Assembly (NCBI GenBank): GCA_044508625.1
Contig: JBIQHJ010000034.1
Coordinates: 1-36,294 of the forward strand
Direction: 5' to 3'
DNA length: 36,294 nucleotides
From: Castellaniella sp044508625
GTDB taxonomy: Bacteria; Pseudomonadota; Gammaproteobacteria; Burkholderiales; Burkholderiaceae_B
Each line of letters begins with the position of its first letter. Position 1 is the first letter of the stretch. The notes below the pieces were generated by a model, which was given only the letters and a program-made list of their open reading frames with translations, did no database searches and was not told the DNA's origin. Of the stretch, positions 12,699 to 21,625 are shown piece by piece. The position numbers and the translations under genes are program-made.

Positions 12699-12718
12699 CG
12701 GCGGGCCGGCCGGCCGGC
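12693..12718. repeat. 10-bp GC-only inverted repeat between hsp20 and cbpA
   Basis: GCCGGCCGGC (12693-12702) and an identical, self-complementary copy (12709-12718) flank a 6-base loop. It is 49 bases after the hsp20 stop on the transcribed strand and lacks a T-run, so it is more likely an mRNA stability or attenuation structure than a full terminator. Confidence 0.6.
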
Positions 12719-12767
12719 GGCCGATCATCCCACGGCAGGGTGATGGATCCCGGTGCCGGGCGCGGCC

Positions 12768-13148
12768 TCAGCTCACCTGGATCTCGATGCGCCGGGCCTG
12801 GGCATGCTCGAGCTTGGGAATGCGCAGCTTGAGCACGCCCTGCTCATATTCCGCCTTGACCTTGCCGCTGTCCAGCTCTTTGGAGAGCGTGAAGACCCGG
12901 CGATAGCGCGGCAGGCCGACCTCGGCATGGCTGGCCTCCATGCCCTCGGGCAGGTCCAGCGCCAGCTCGCCCTCGATGGTCAGGGCGTCGGCGTCGATCT
13001 GCAGGCTGAGCTTTTCCTTGGGGACGCCCGGCAGGTCCGCGTACAGCGTGATGCCGCCGGCGTCCTCGATGACGTCGACCAGGGGCAGCAGGGCCGCCTC
13101 CTCGCTCGCGGCGTCATAGGGCTTGGTGACGGGGTTCTTGTCGTTCAT
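12768..13148 (-). CDS. Small heat-shock protein, Hsp20/alpha-crystallin family (second copy)
   Basis: ATP-independent holdase of 126 residues. The alpha-crystallin domain runs from VDVIEDAGGITLYADLPGV to the terminal KLRIPKLE, which is the conserved strand bearing an IXI/V-type motif near the C-terminus (RIEIQV). The ATG at 13148 was chosen over an upstream in-frame ATG at 13184 because AAGGAG lies 7 bases before it and the upstream one overlaps the preceding gene. It follows the first hsp20 by 32 bases. The two paralogues are clearly diverged and may form hetero-oligomers, as reported for paired rhizobial and other proteobacterial sHSPs (inference here). Confidence 0.92.
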   Translation of the reverse strand: MNDKNPVTKPYDAASEEAALLPLVDVIEDAGGITLYADLPGVPKEKLSLQIDADALTIEGELALDLPEGMEASHAEVGLPRYRRVFTLSKELDSGKVKAEYEQGVLKLRIPKLEHAQARRIEIQVS

Positions 13149-13180
13149 GGTGTTCTCCTTGCGTTCCTGTTGCGTCCTGC

Positions 13181-13618
13181 TCACTGGATGGCGATGCGCT
13201 GGGGCTGCGCCTCTTTCTTGCGCGGGATGTGCACGTGCAGCACGCCATCGCGATACCTGGCCTGCACCGCGCCGGCATCGACGTCGTCGGGCAGGGCGAC
13301 CACGCGGCGGAACCGCCCGGCAAAGCGCTCGTCGATGTGGCGAGTGGATTTTTCCTGCGCCCCTTCGGCCTTGCGCTCGCCGGCGATGGCCAGCACGCCG
13401 CGCTCGATCTGCAGATCGATGCCGGCGGGATCGAGCCCGGGCACGAAGGCGTAGACATCCACGGCGGCCGGCGTGCTGCCGACGTTCAGGGCGGGATAGC
13501 CGTGGGCCAGCCCGCGGATGCTGTGGACCGGATCCAGCGTCCGCATCATTTCCCGCTGCAGCCGGCTCACCTCCGCGAACAGGTCCCGAGGAAAGAATGT
13601 GCGGTAATACATTGCCAT
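13181..13618 (-). CDS. Small heat-shock protein, Hsp20/alpha-crystallin family (first copy)
   Basis: Holdase chaperone of 145 residues with an Arg/Phe/Met-rich N-terminal arm (MAMYYRTFFPRDLFAEVSRL), an alpha-crystallin domain (AAVDVYAFVPGLDPAGIDLQ through GRFRRVVALPDDVDAGAVQA to DGVLHVHIPRK) and a C-terminal PQRIAIQ tail carrying the I-X-I motif. The ATG at 13618 has a strong AGGAGG five bases upstream. It heads the hsp20-hsp20-cbpA-cbpM operon and is preceded by a consensus-perfect sigma-32 promoter. A 6-7 bp GC-rich hairpin (13642-13657) lies in the short leader, but it does not cover the Shine-Dalgarno sequence. Confidence 0.93.
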   Translation of the reverse strand: MAMYYRTFFPRDLFAEVSRLQREMMRTLDPVHSIRGLAHGYPALNVGSTPAAVDVYAFVPGLDPAGIDLQIERGVLAIAGERKAEGAQEKSTRHIDERFAGRFRRVVALPDDVDAGAVQARYRDGVLHVHIPRKKEAQPQRIAIQ

Positions 13619-13641
13619 GATTGCCTCCTGAGATTGACCGT

Positions 13642-13657
13642 GGCGGCCGGGGCCGCC
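13642..13657 (-). other. Hairpin in the hsp20 mRNA leader
   Basis: GGCGGCC (13642-13648) pairs with GGCCGCC (13651-13657); in practice a 6-bp stem with a 4-base loop. It lies between the predicted transcription start and the AGGAGG. Function unknown; a 5' stabilising structure is plausible. Confidence 0.45.
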
Positions 13658-13667
13658 CATGGCACCC

Positions 13668-13696
13668 AGATGGGGCGCGCGGCGCGGTTTTTCAAG
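13668..13696 (-). promoter_or_regulatory. Sigma-32 promoter of the hsp20-hsp20-cbpA-cbpM operon
   Basis: On the minus strand CTTGAAA (13690-13696), a 14-bp spacer and CCCCATCT (13668-13675) match the RpoH consensus CTTGAAA-N13-14-CCCCATNT at every conserved position. Transcription would start about 42 bases before the first hsp20 ATG. Confidence 0.9.
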
Positions 13697-13907
13697 ACCG
13701 CCCCGCCCTGCACGAGCGCCCCATACACGGTAAAATACCGCCCGATCGCGCGGAGGATTCGCACCTTCGCCCCCAAGAGAGCCGCCCTGCCCCGGCCCAG
13801 GGGCCCGGATGCGCCACGGCGCCTCCAGAGGCCCACGGCCATCCCGCATGGCGCGCGCCCTCCCGCATGCCGGATCCATCCGGCGACTGGACACGCCAAG
13901 CCAAACC

Positions 13908-14732
13908 ATGAGCATTGCCGCAAGACAGGACATCATCGAAGCCGCCTGGGAGGACCGCGCGTCCCTGCATCCCGGGCGGGCCCCCGCCGACGTGCGCGAG
14001 GCGGTCGCCGCCACGCTCTCCGGTCTGGACGAAGGCACGCTGCGCGTCGCCGAAAAGATCGACGGTCGCTGGCAGGTCCACCAGTGGATCAAGAAGGCGG
14101 TCCTGCTGTCCTTCCGGCTCGAGGACAACGGCGTGATGGGGCAGGCGCCCCAGCTCTACTACGACAAGGTGCCGCTGAAGTTCCAGGACTACGGCGCGGA
14201 CGACTTCCGGCGCGGCGGCTTTCGCGTGGCGCCGCCGGCCACGGTGCGCCGGGGCGCCCACATCGGCCGCGACGTGGTGCTGATGCCCTCCTACGTGAAC
14301 GTCGGCGCCTACGTGGGCGACGGCAGCATGATCGACACCTGGGCGACGGTGGGATCCTGCGCGCAGATCGGGCGCCACGTGCACCTGTCGGGCGGCGTGG
14401 GCATCGGCGGCGTGCTCGAGCCCCTGCAGGCCGCTCCCACCATCATCGAGGACAACTGCTTCATCGGCGCCCGCTCCGAGGTCGTCGAGGGCGTGGTCGT
14501 CGAGGAAAATTCGGTGCTGGCGATGGGGGTGTTCCTCTCGCAGAGCACCCGCATCTACGATCGGGCGACGGGCGAGATCCTCTACGGACGGGTGCCCGCC
14601 GGCTCGGTGGTGGTGCCGGGCTCGCTGCCGGCGCCCGACGGCAGCCACAGCCTGGCCTGCGCGGTGATCGTCAAGCGCGTCGACGCCCGGACCCGCGCCA
14701 AGACCAGCATCAACGAGCTGCTGAGGGCCTGA
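13908..14732 (+). CDS. dapD: 2,3,4,5-tetrahydropyridine-2,6-dicarboxylate N-succinyltransferase
   Basis: Transfers succinyl from succinyl-CoA in the lysine/meso-diaminopimelate pathway. The 274-residue protein has normal DapD length. It has an N-terminal helical domain and the left-handed beta-helix hexapeptide repeats (VRRGAHIGRDVVLMPSYVNVGAYVGDG; TIIEDNCFIGARSEVVEG), ending in KTSINELLRA. The ATG at 13908 begins the conserved start (MS...DIIEAAWE); no clear Shine-Dalgarno sequence precedes it. A -10-like TAAAAT lies at 13731-13736 with a poor -35, which would give a leader of about 165 nt. It is divergent from the hsp20 operon and overlaps dapE by one base. Confidence 0.97.
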   Translation: MSIAARQDIIEAAWEDRASLHPGRAPADVREAVAATLSGLDEGTLRVAEKIDGRWQVHQWIKKAVLLSFRLEDNGVMGQAPQLYYDKVPLKFQDYGADDFRRGGFRVAPPATVRRGAHIGRDVVLMPSYVNVGAYVGDGSMIDTWATVGSCAQIGRHVHLSGGVGIGGVLEPLQAAPTIIEDNCFIGARSEVVEGVVVEENSVLAMGVFLSQSTRIYDRATGEILYGRVPAGSVVVPGSLPAPDGSHSLACAVIVKRVDARTRAKTSINELLRA

Positions 14733-15874
14733 TGTTCGACCCGTCCGTGCGCGCCCTGTGCGAGGCGCTGATCGCCCGGCCGTCGGTCACGCCCGACGAC
14801 GCCGGCTGCCAGGCCCTGATCGCGCGGAGGCTCGCGCCGCTGGGATTCGCCTGCGAGTCCATGGACAGCGGCCCGGTGGGCAATCTGTGGGCGCGGCGCG
14901 GCGCCGAGGGCCCCGTGCTGGTGTTCGCCGGCCACACCGACGTGGTGCCTCCCGGCCCGGACGAGGGCTGGCCCAGCCCGCCCTTCCAGGCCACCGAACG
15001 CGACGGCCTGCTGGTGGGCCGCGGCGCGGCCGACATGAAATCCTCCATCGCCGCCTTCGTCGTGGCCGCCGAGGAGTTCATCGCCGCCCATCCCCGCCAC
15101 CGGGGCTCGATCGCGCTGCTGCTCACCTCGGACGAGGAAGGCCCGGCCCTGGAAGGCACGGCGCACGTCTGCCGCCGGCTGCGCGAGCGCGGCGAGGCCC
15201 TGGACTACTGCATCGTGGGCGAGCCCACGAGCGGGCGGGTGCTGGGCGACACGATCAAGAACGGCCGGCGCGGCTCGATGTCCGGACGCCTGGCGGTGCG
15301 CGGCGTCCAGGGCCACGTGGCCTATCCCCACCTCGCCCGCAATCCGATCCACGAGGTGGCCCCGGCGCTGGCCGAGCTGGCCGGCACGCGCTGGGACGAG
15401 GGCAACGAATACTTTCCGCCGACCACCTTCCAGGTCTCGAACATGCGCGCGGGCACCGGCGCCGGCAATGTGATCCCGGGCGAGGCCGTCCTGGAATTCA
15501 ATTTCCGCTTTTCCACGGCCAGCACGCCCGAGGGCCTGCAGGCGCGCGTCGCCGCGATCCTCGAGCGCCACGGCCTGGATTACGGCCTGGACTGGACCAT
15601 CGGCGGCCTGCCCTTCCTGACGCCGGCGGGCGGCCTGTGCGACGCGCTGCAAGGGGCGATCCTGGACGAGACGGGCGTGCGGGCCGGGCTCTCGACCACC
15701 GGCGGCACCTCGGACGGGCGCTTCATCGCGCAGATCTGCCCCCAGGTCGTCGAATTCGGCCCGATCAACGCGACCATCCACCAGGCGGGCGAGCACATCC
15801 GCCTCGATACGCTGGTCCCGCTCAAGAACATCTACCGGCGCACGCTCGAGCGCCTGCTGCCGGACGCGCCCTGA
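14732..15874 (+). CDS. dapE: Succinyl-diaminopimelate desuccinylase
   Basis: Dizinc M20-family amidohydrolase producing LL-diaminopimelate and succinate. The 380 residues contain metal ligands and catalytic residues in order: GHTDVVPPG (His68, Asp70), GRGAADMKSS (Asp101), SDEEGPA (Glu135-Glu136), GEPTS, and a C-terminal His in NATIHQAGEHI. The start ATG shares its A with the dapD stop (TGATG), so translation is coupled to the preceding step but one of the same pathway (dapC is not in this window). Family and function are firm. Confidence 0.98.
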   Translation: MFDPSVRALCEALIARPSVTPDDAGCQALIARRLAPLGFACESMDSGPVGNLWARRGAEGPVLVFAGHTDVVPPGPDEGWPSPPFQATERDGLLVGRGAADMKSSIAAFVVAAEEFIAAHPRHRGSIALLLTSDEEGPALEGTAHVCRRLRERGEALDYCIVGEPTSGRVLGDTIKNGRRGSMSGRLAVRGVQGHVAYPHLARNPIHEVAPALAELAGTRWDEGNEYFPPTTFQVSNMRAGTGAGNVIPGEAVLEFNFRFSTASTPEGLQARVAAILERHGLDYGLDWTIGGLPFLTPAGGLCDALQGAILDETGVRAGLSTTGGTSDGRFIAQICPQVVEFGPINATIHQAGEHIRLDTLVPLKNIYRRTLERLLPDAP

Positions 15875-15903
15875 GCCTCCGGCGCCTTTCCCCAGAGACC
15901 GCC

Positions 15904-16796
15904 ATGCCCGCACCCCATTCGGAACTGCTCACGCTGCGCGACCTGCTGCGCTGGGCCATCAGCCGCTTCCAGGCGGCCGGCCTGCATTTCGGCCATGGCA
16001 GCGACAACGCCTGGGACGAGGCGGCCTACCTGCTGCTGCACGGGCTGCACCTGCCGCTCGACACACTCGAGCCCTTTCTCGACGCCCGCCTGCTCGAGCG
16101 CGAGCGCCAGCGCTGCGTCGACCTGATCCAGCAGCGCATCATCACCCGCAAGCCCGCCGCCTACCTGACGGGCGAGGCCTGGCTGCAGGGGCAGCGGTTC
16201 CTGGTGGACGAGCGCGTGATCGTGCCGCGCTCGCCGATCGCCGAGCTGCTGGCCGAGGCGCTGTCGCCCTGGATCGCCGAACCCGAATCGGTCAGCCGGG
16301 TGATGGACCTGTGCACCGGCTCGGGCTGCCTGGCCGTCCTGGCGGCCCAGGCCTTCGAATACGCGCAGGTCGACGCGGCGGACATCTCGCCCGAGGCGCT
16401 GGAGGTGGCGCGCTCCAACATTGCGCTCCACGGCCTGGAGGGCCGCGTCCACGCCCTCCTCAGCGATGGCTTCGACCAGGTGCCCGAAGGCACGGGCTAT
16501 GACGTCATCCTCTGCAACCCGCCCTACGTGAATTCGCAATCCATGGCGGCGCTGCCGCCCGAATACCGCCACGAGCCGCGCCTGGCGCTGGCCGGCGGCC
16601 CCGACGGCATGGACCTGGTGCGGCGCATCGTGCGCGACGCCCCGCGCTTCCTCGCGCCCGAGGGCCTGCTCGTGCTCGAGATCGGCCACGAGCGCGCGCA
16701 TTTCGAGGCGGCCTTCCCGCGGCTCGATCCCGTGTGGATCGAGACCGAGACCACCACCGACCAGATCATGCTGCTCCGGCGCGAGCAGCTCGAGCC

Positions 16797-16800
<4 letters not shown>
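15904..16800 (+). CDS. prmB: 50S ribosomal protein L3 glutamine methyltransferase
   Basis: SAM-dependent N5-glutamine methyltransferase of the HemK/PrmC/PrmB group. The 298-residue protein has an N-terminal helical substrate-recognition domain, the SAM-binding motif DLCTGSG (135-141), the acidic loop DAADIS, and catalytic NPPY (205-208). PrmB rather than PrmC is suggested by the N-terminal features (LRDLLRWAISRF; ERVIVPRSPIAEL) shared with E. coli PrmB. The ATG at 15904 lies 29 bases after the dapE stop; GAGACC gives at most a weak ribosome-binding site. Its last four bases overlap the GTG start of yheS. Confidence 0.93.
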
Positions 16801-18737
<1,937 letters not shown>

Positions 18738-18997
18738 AAGCCGGCGAGGCGGATCCAGCACCGGATCGGGGACGCCCCCGCGGCCTTCGCGGCCACGCCG
18801 TCCAGGCCCGCCGCAAGCTCCGGAGCATCCGCGGCCTCCGCGGCCGGCGCCCTCCCGGGCCTCCACGCCGATCGTCTGCAACCTTTATATTCCAGGCTTG
18901 AATAATCTAATACCGTTATATTCGTTCGGCATGAAGAACGGCATCCTTAGAATGCAAGGGAGTTTCAACCTTCTTCCTTCCTTCCGAGTTTGCCGCC
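18738..18997 (+). promoter_or_regulatory. Intergenic control region with an AT-rich island ahead of the 18998-23616 operon
   Basis: The first part (18738-18870) is GC-rich with several GGCC/CGCGG dyads but no clear T-tailed terminator. From about 18880 to 18960 the sequence turns sharply AT-rich. It holds two copies of TTATATTC (18885-18892, 18916-18923) 31 bp apart, an inverted repeat GAATA-N14-TATTC (18900-18923), and CGTTC-N8-GAACG (18923-18940). These are likely promoter and regulator sites, but no specific regulator can be named. Confidence 0.55.
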
Positions 18998-19540
18998 ATG
19001 AGCCGCCTGACCATCCAATCCATCGAAACCGCGCATACCGATGCGCGGGACCGCCTGCGCGCCGCGCAACAAGCCAACGGGTTCCTGCCGAACCTGCTGG
19101 GCGTGCTGGCCAATGCGCCCACGGCGCTCGAGACCTACCAGGTCGTGGGCGCCATCAACGGCCGCAACAGCCTCACGCCCACCGAGCGCGAGGTGGTCCA
19201 GATCACGGCGGCGACCTACAACGGCTGCGGCTTCTGCGTGGCCGGGCACACCAAGATCGCCTACAAGAAACTGCAGCTCCCCGAGCCCCTCGTCGAGGCC
19301 CTGCGCAACATCCGCGGGCTGTCCGATCCCAAGCTCGACGCCCTGGCGCGCTTCACGCTGAGCGTGCTCGAGCACAAGGGGCAGGTCCCCGACGAGGCCC
19401 TCGACGCCTTCCAGGCCGCCGGCTACACGGAGGCCAACGCGCTCGACGTGGTGCTGGGCGTCAGCCTCGCCACGCTGTGCAACTACGCCAACAACCTGGC
19501 CAAGACCCCCATCAACCCCGAACTCCAGGCGTTCGCCTGA
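18998..19540 (+). CDS. Carboxymuconolactone decarboxylase/AhpD-family protein
   Basis: An all-helical 180-residue protein with the exact AhpD catalytic pattern E-X11-C-X2-C-X3-H: Glu65, Cys77, Cys80 (CGFC) and His84. Family members act as peroxide-reducing thiol proteins or, when the CXXC is absent, as decarboxylases; the CXXC here favours a thiol redox role. The ATG at 18998 is the first in frame after the AT-rich control region. It is the first gene of an operon with a flavoprotein and an ABC importer (17 bases to the next start). The substrate is unknown. A role in protecting or recycling the neighbouring flavoenzyme, or in removing a toxic product, is inference. Confidence 0.88.
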   Translation: MSRLTIQSIETAHTDARDRLRAAQQANGFLPNLLGVLANAPTALETYQVVGAINGRNSLTPTEREVVQITAATYNGCGFCVAGHTKIAYKKLQLPEPLVEALRNIRGLSDPKLDALARFTLSVLEHKGQVPDEALDAFQAAGYTEANALDVVLGVSLATLCNYANNLAKTPINPELQAFA

Positions 19541-19557
19541 TCCCGGAGGCATCGGCC

Positions 19558-20664
19558 ATGAGCGCAGCACGACTGTCCGCGGCGCAAAGCGAATCCCTCG
19601 AGGCCCTGGTCCGGGACTCGCTCGCCCCGCAGGCGCAGGCCATCGACCGCGAGGGCCTGTATCCCCGCGAGTTCCTCCAGTCCTTCGGGCGCCTGGGAGG
19701 CTTTTCGGCCGCCATCCCCCGCGCCCGCGGCGGCCAGGGCCAGGGGCTGGCCGCGCAGATCGAGGCGATCGCCCTGGTCGGCCGCGCCTGCGGCTCGACC
19801 GCCTTCCTCGCCTGGTGCCAGTCGGCCTGCGCCTGGTACCTGCTGCACTCGCCCAACGAGGGCCCGCGCGAGCGCTACCTGCGTCCGATCGCCGCCGGCG
19901 AGCTGCTGGCCGGCACGGGCATGTCCAACGCGGTCAAGCACCTGGCGGGGATCGAGCGCATCAACCTGCGCGGACGCCGCGAGGGCGAGGGCTACCGCGT
20001 CAGCGGCTCGCTGCCCTGGGTGTCGAACATCGGCGAGGGCCACCTGGTCATCGTCGCCGCCGCGGTCGAGGACGACGGCTACATCATGTTCGCCGTGCCC
20101 CCCGGCACGCCCGGCCTGGTCCTGCACGACTGCCCGGATTTCGCGGGGCTGGCGGGCTCGGGCACCTTCAACGTGCGGCTCAAGGACGCCTACATCCCGG
20201 CGCACGACGTCATCGCCCATCCGGCGCAGTTCAAGGCCTACATCCAGCGCATCAAGCCCGGCTTCGTGCTGACGCAGATCGGCATCGGCCTGGGGATCGC
20301 CGAGGCCAGCCTGCAGACCATCCGCGAGAGCAACGGCACGCACGGCCACGTCAACGTGTTCCTGGACGACCAGGCCGAGGCGCTGGAGGCCGAGCTGCAG
20401 GACCTGCGCGAGGCCGCGGGCGCCCTGGCCGACCGCGACGACGGCGCCCTGCCGCTGGACGTCCTGCGGGCCCGCGCGCGGGCCTCCGAGCTGACCCTGA
20501 GGGCCGCCCAGTCCGCCGCCCTGCACGCCGGCGCCAAGGGCTACCTGATGCGCCATCCGGCCCAGCGCCGCCTGCGCGAGGCCCTGTTCGTCGCCATCGT
20601 CACCCCGGCCCTCAAGCACCTGCGCAAGGAAATCCATGCGCTGGAAGAACAGCAGGCCGCCTGA
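19558..20664 (+). CDS. Acyl-CoA dehydrogenase-fold flavoprotein, possibly a monooxygenase
   Basis: A 368-residue protein of the acyl-CoA dehydrogenase superfamily. The N-terminal helical domain, central beta domain (GTGMSN...YRVSGSLPWVSN, the FAD-contacting region) and C-terminal four-helix domain are present. The catalytic Glu found in YEGT of true dehydrogenases aligns by eye with Thr349 (R340-E-A-L...I-V-T-P). Loss of that base is common in relatives that act as reduced-flavin monooxygenases (DszC, SfnB-type). The ATG at 19558 follows GGAGG (about 9 bases). It sits between an AhpD-like gene and an ABC importer, so it may process the imported compound. Substrate and reaction are unknown. 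Confidence 0.82.
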   Translation: MSAARLSAAQSESLEALVRDSLAPQAQAIDREGLYPREFLQSFGRLGGFSAAIPRARGGQGQGLAAQIEAIALVGRACGSTAFLAWCQSACAWYLLHSPNEGPRERYLRPIAAGELLAGTGMSNAVKHLAGIERINLRGRREGEGYRVSGSLPWVSNIGEGHLVIVAAAVEDDGYIMFAVPPGTPGLVLHDCPDFAGLAGSGTFNVRLKDAYIPAHDVIAHPAQFKAYIQRIKPGFVLTQIGIGLGIAEASLQTIRESNGTHGHVNVFLDDQAEALEAELQDLREAAGALADRDDGALPLDVLRARARASELTLRAAQSAALHAGAKGYLMRHPAQRRLREALFVAIVTPALKHLRKEIHALEEQQAA

Positions 20665-20668
20665 ACGC

Positions 20669-21619
20669 ATGGACACCCTGTCGATCGATCCCGCGCGCAC
20701 CGGCGCGCATGCGCACGCCGTGCCGCCGGGCGCCCTCGAGGCGCCGCCCGCGGCCGCGGACACGCTGCCGCGGGAGGGGCCGGGCGCCTTGCCGGCAGCC
20801 CCGGCAAGCCAGCCGAAAGCCCCGGACACCTCGCCGGAGGCAGGCACGCTGCTGGAAGCGCGGGACATCGTCCTCAGCTATCCCCGGCCGCACGACGCGC
20901 CCCTGACCGTGCTGCGCGATTTCTCGCTGGCGCTGCGGCGCGGCGAGATCGTTGCGATCCTGGGCCCCAGCGGCGTGGGCAAGTCCTCGCTGCTGCGCGT
21001 GCTGGCCGGCCTGCAAAAGGCCGAGCATGGCGAGGTCCGGGTCGACGGCCAGGTCCTGCGCGGCCCGCATCCGCGGCTGGGATTCGTGTTCCAGGACCCC
21101 AGCCTGCTGCCCTGGCTGAACCTCGAGGAAAACGTCGGCTTCGGGCTGGATTTCAAGCACCAGCCCGGCCTGGACGCCGCGCAGCGGGCCCGGCGCGTCG
21201 ACCGCGCCATCGCCGAGGTCGACCTGTCCGCGGCGCGCAAGCGCTTTCCGGACGAGCTCTCGGGCGGCATGGCCCAGCGCGCGGCGCTGGCCCGCACGCT
21301 GGCCCGCGAGCCCGAGATCCTGCTGCTGGACGAGCCCTTCAGCGCCCTCGATGAAGTGACCCGCGAGGAAATGCAGGCCCTGCTGCTGCGGATCACCCAG
21401 CGCCACGGCACGGCCGCGATCCTCGTCACCCACGACATCGACGAGGCCCTGATCCTGGCCGACCGCATCCTGCTGATCGGCGAGCAGCCCGGCCGCCTGA
21501 TCGCCCAGTGGGCCGTCGGCCAGCCCCGGCCCCGGGACGAAGTCGATCCCCGCCTCACCGCGATCCGCGTCGAGATCGTCCAGAAATTGCGCGCCACGCG
21601 CCCCACACGAAAAAACTGA
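20669..21619 (+). CDS. ABC transporter ATPase, nitrate/sulfonate/taurine type
   Basis: A 316-residue importer ATPase of the SsuB/TauB/NrtD class. It has Walker A GPSGVGKS (99-106), Q-loop VFQDPSLLPW, signature LSGGMAQR, Walker B ILLLDEP and switch His in VTHDIDEA. It drives uptake with the permease and binding protein encoded just downstream. The first 60 residues are an unusual Ala/Pro-rich extension absent from typical members (about 250-270 residues). No Shine-Dalgarno sequence precedes the ATG at 20669, so a start further inside is possible; the ABC domain proper begins near LLEARDIVLSYP (residue 61). Four bases separate it from the preceding stop. Confidence 0.9.
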   Translation: MDTLSIDPARTGAHAHAVPPGALEAPPAAADTLPREGPGALPAAPASQPKAPDTSPEAGTLLEARDIVLSYPRPHDAPLTVLRDFSLALRRGEIVAILGPSGVGKSSLLRVLAGLQKAEHGEVRVDGQVLRGPHPRLGFVFQDPSLLPWLNLEENVGFGLDFKHQPGLDAAQRARRVDRAIAEVDLSAARKRFPDELSGGMAQRAALARTLAREPEILLLDEPFSALDEVTREEMQALLLRITQRHGTAAILVTHDIDEALILADRILLIGEQPGRLIAQWAVGQPRPRDEVDPRLTAIRVEIVQKLRATRPTRKN

Positions 21620-21625
21620 GAATCA

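Noticed and set aside
13642..13657. Leader hairpin of hsp20 as a ROSE-type RNA thermometer
   Set aside because: ROSE elements mask the Shine-Dalgarno sequence with a U(U/C)GCU anti-SD. Here the AGGAGG is outside the hairpin and no such pairing is visible.
13809..13907. In-frame upstream extension of dapD
   Set aside because: The 33 extra residues are Arg/Pro-rich and not conserved in DapD; the family start fits the ATG at 13908.
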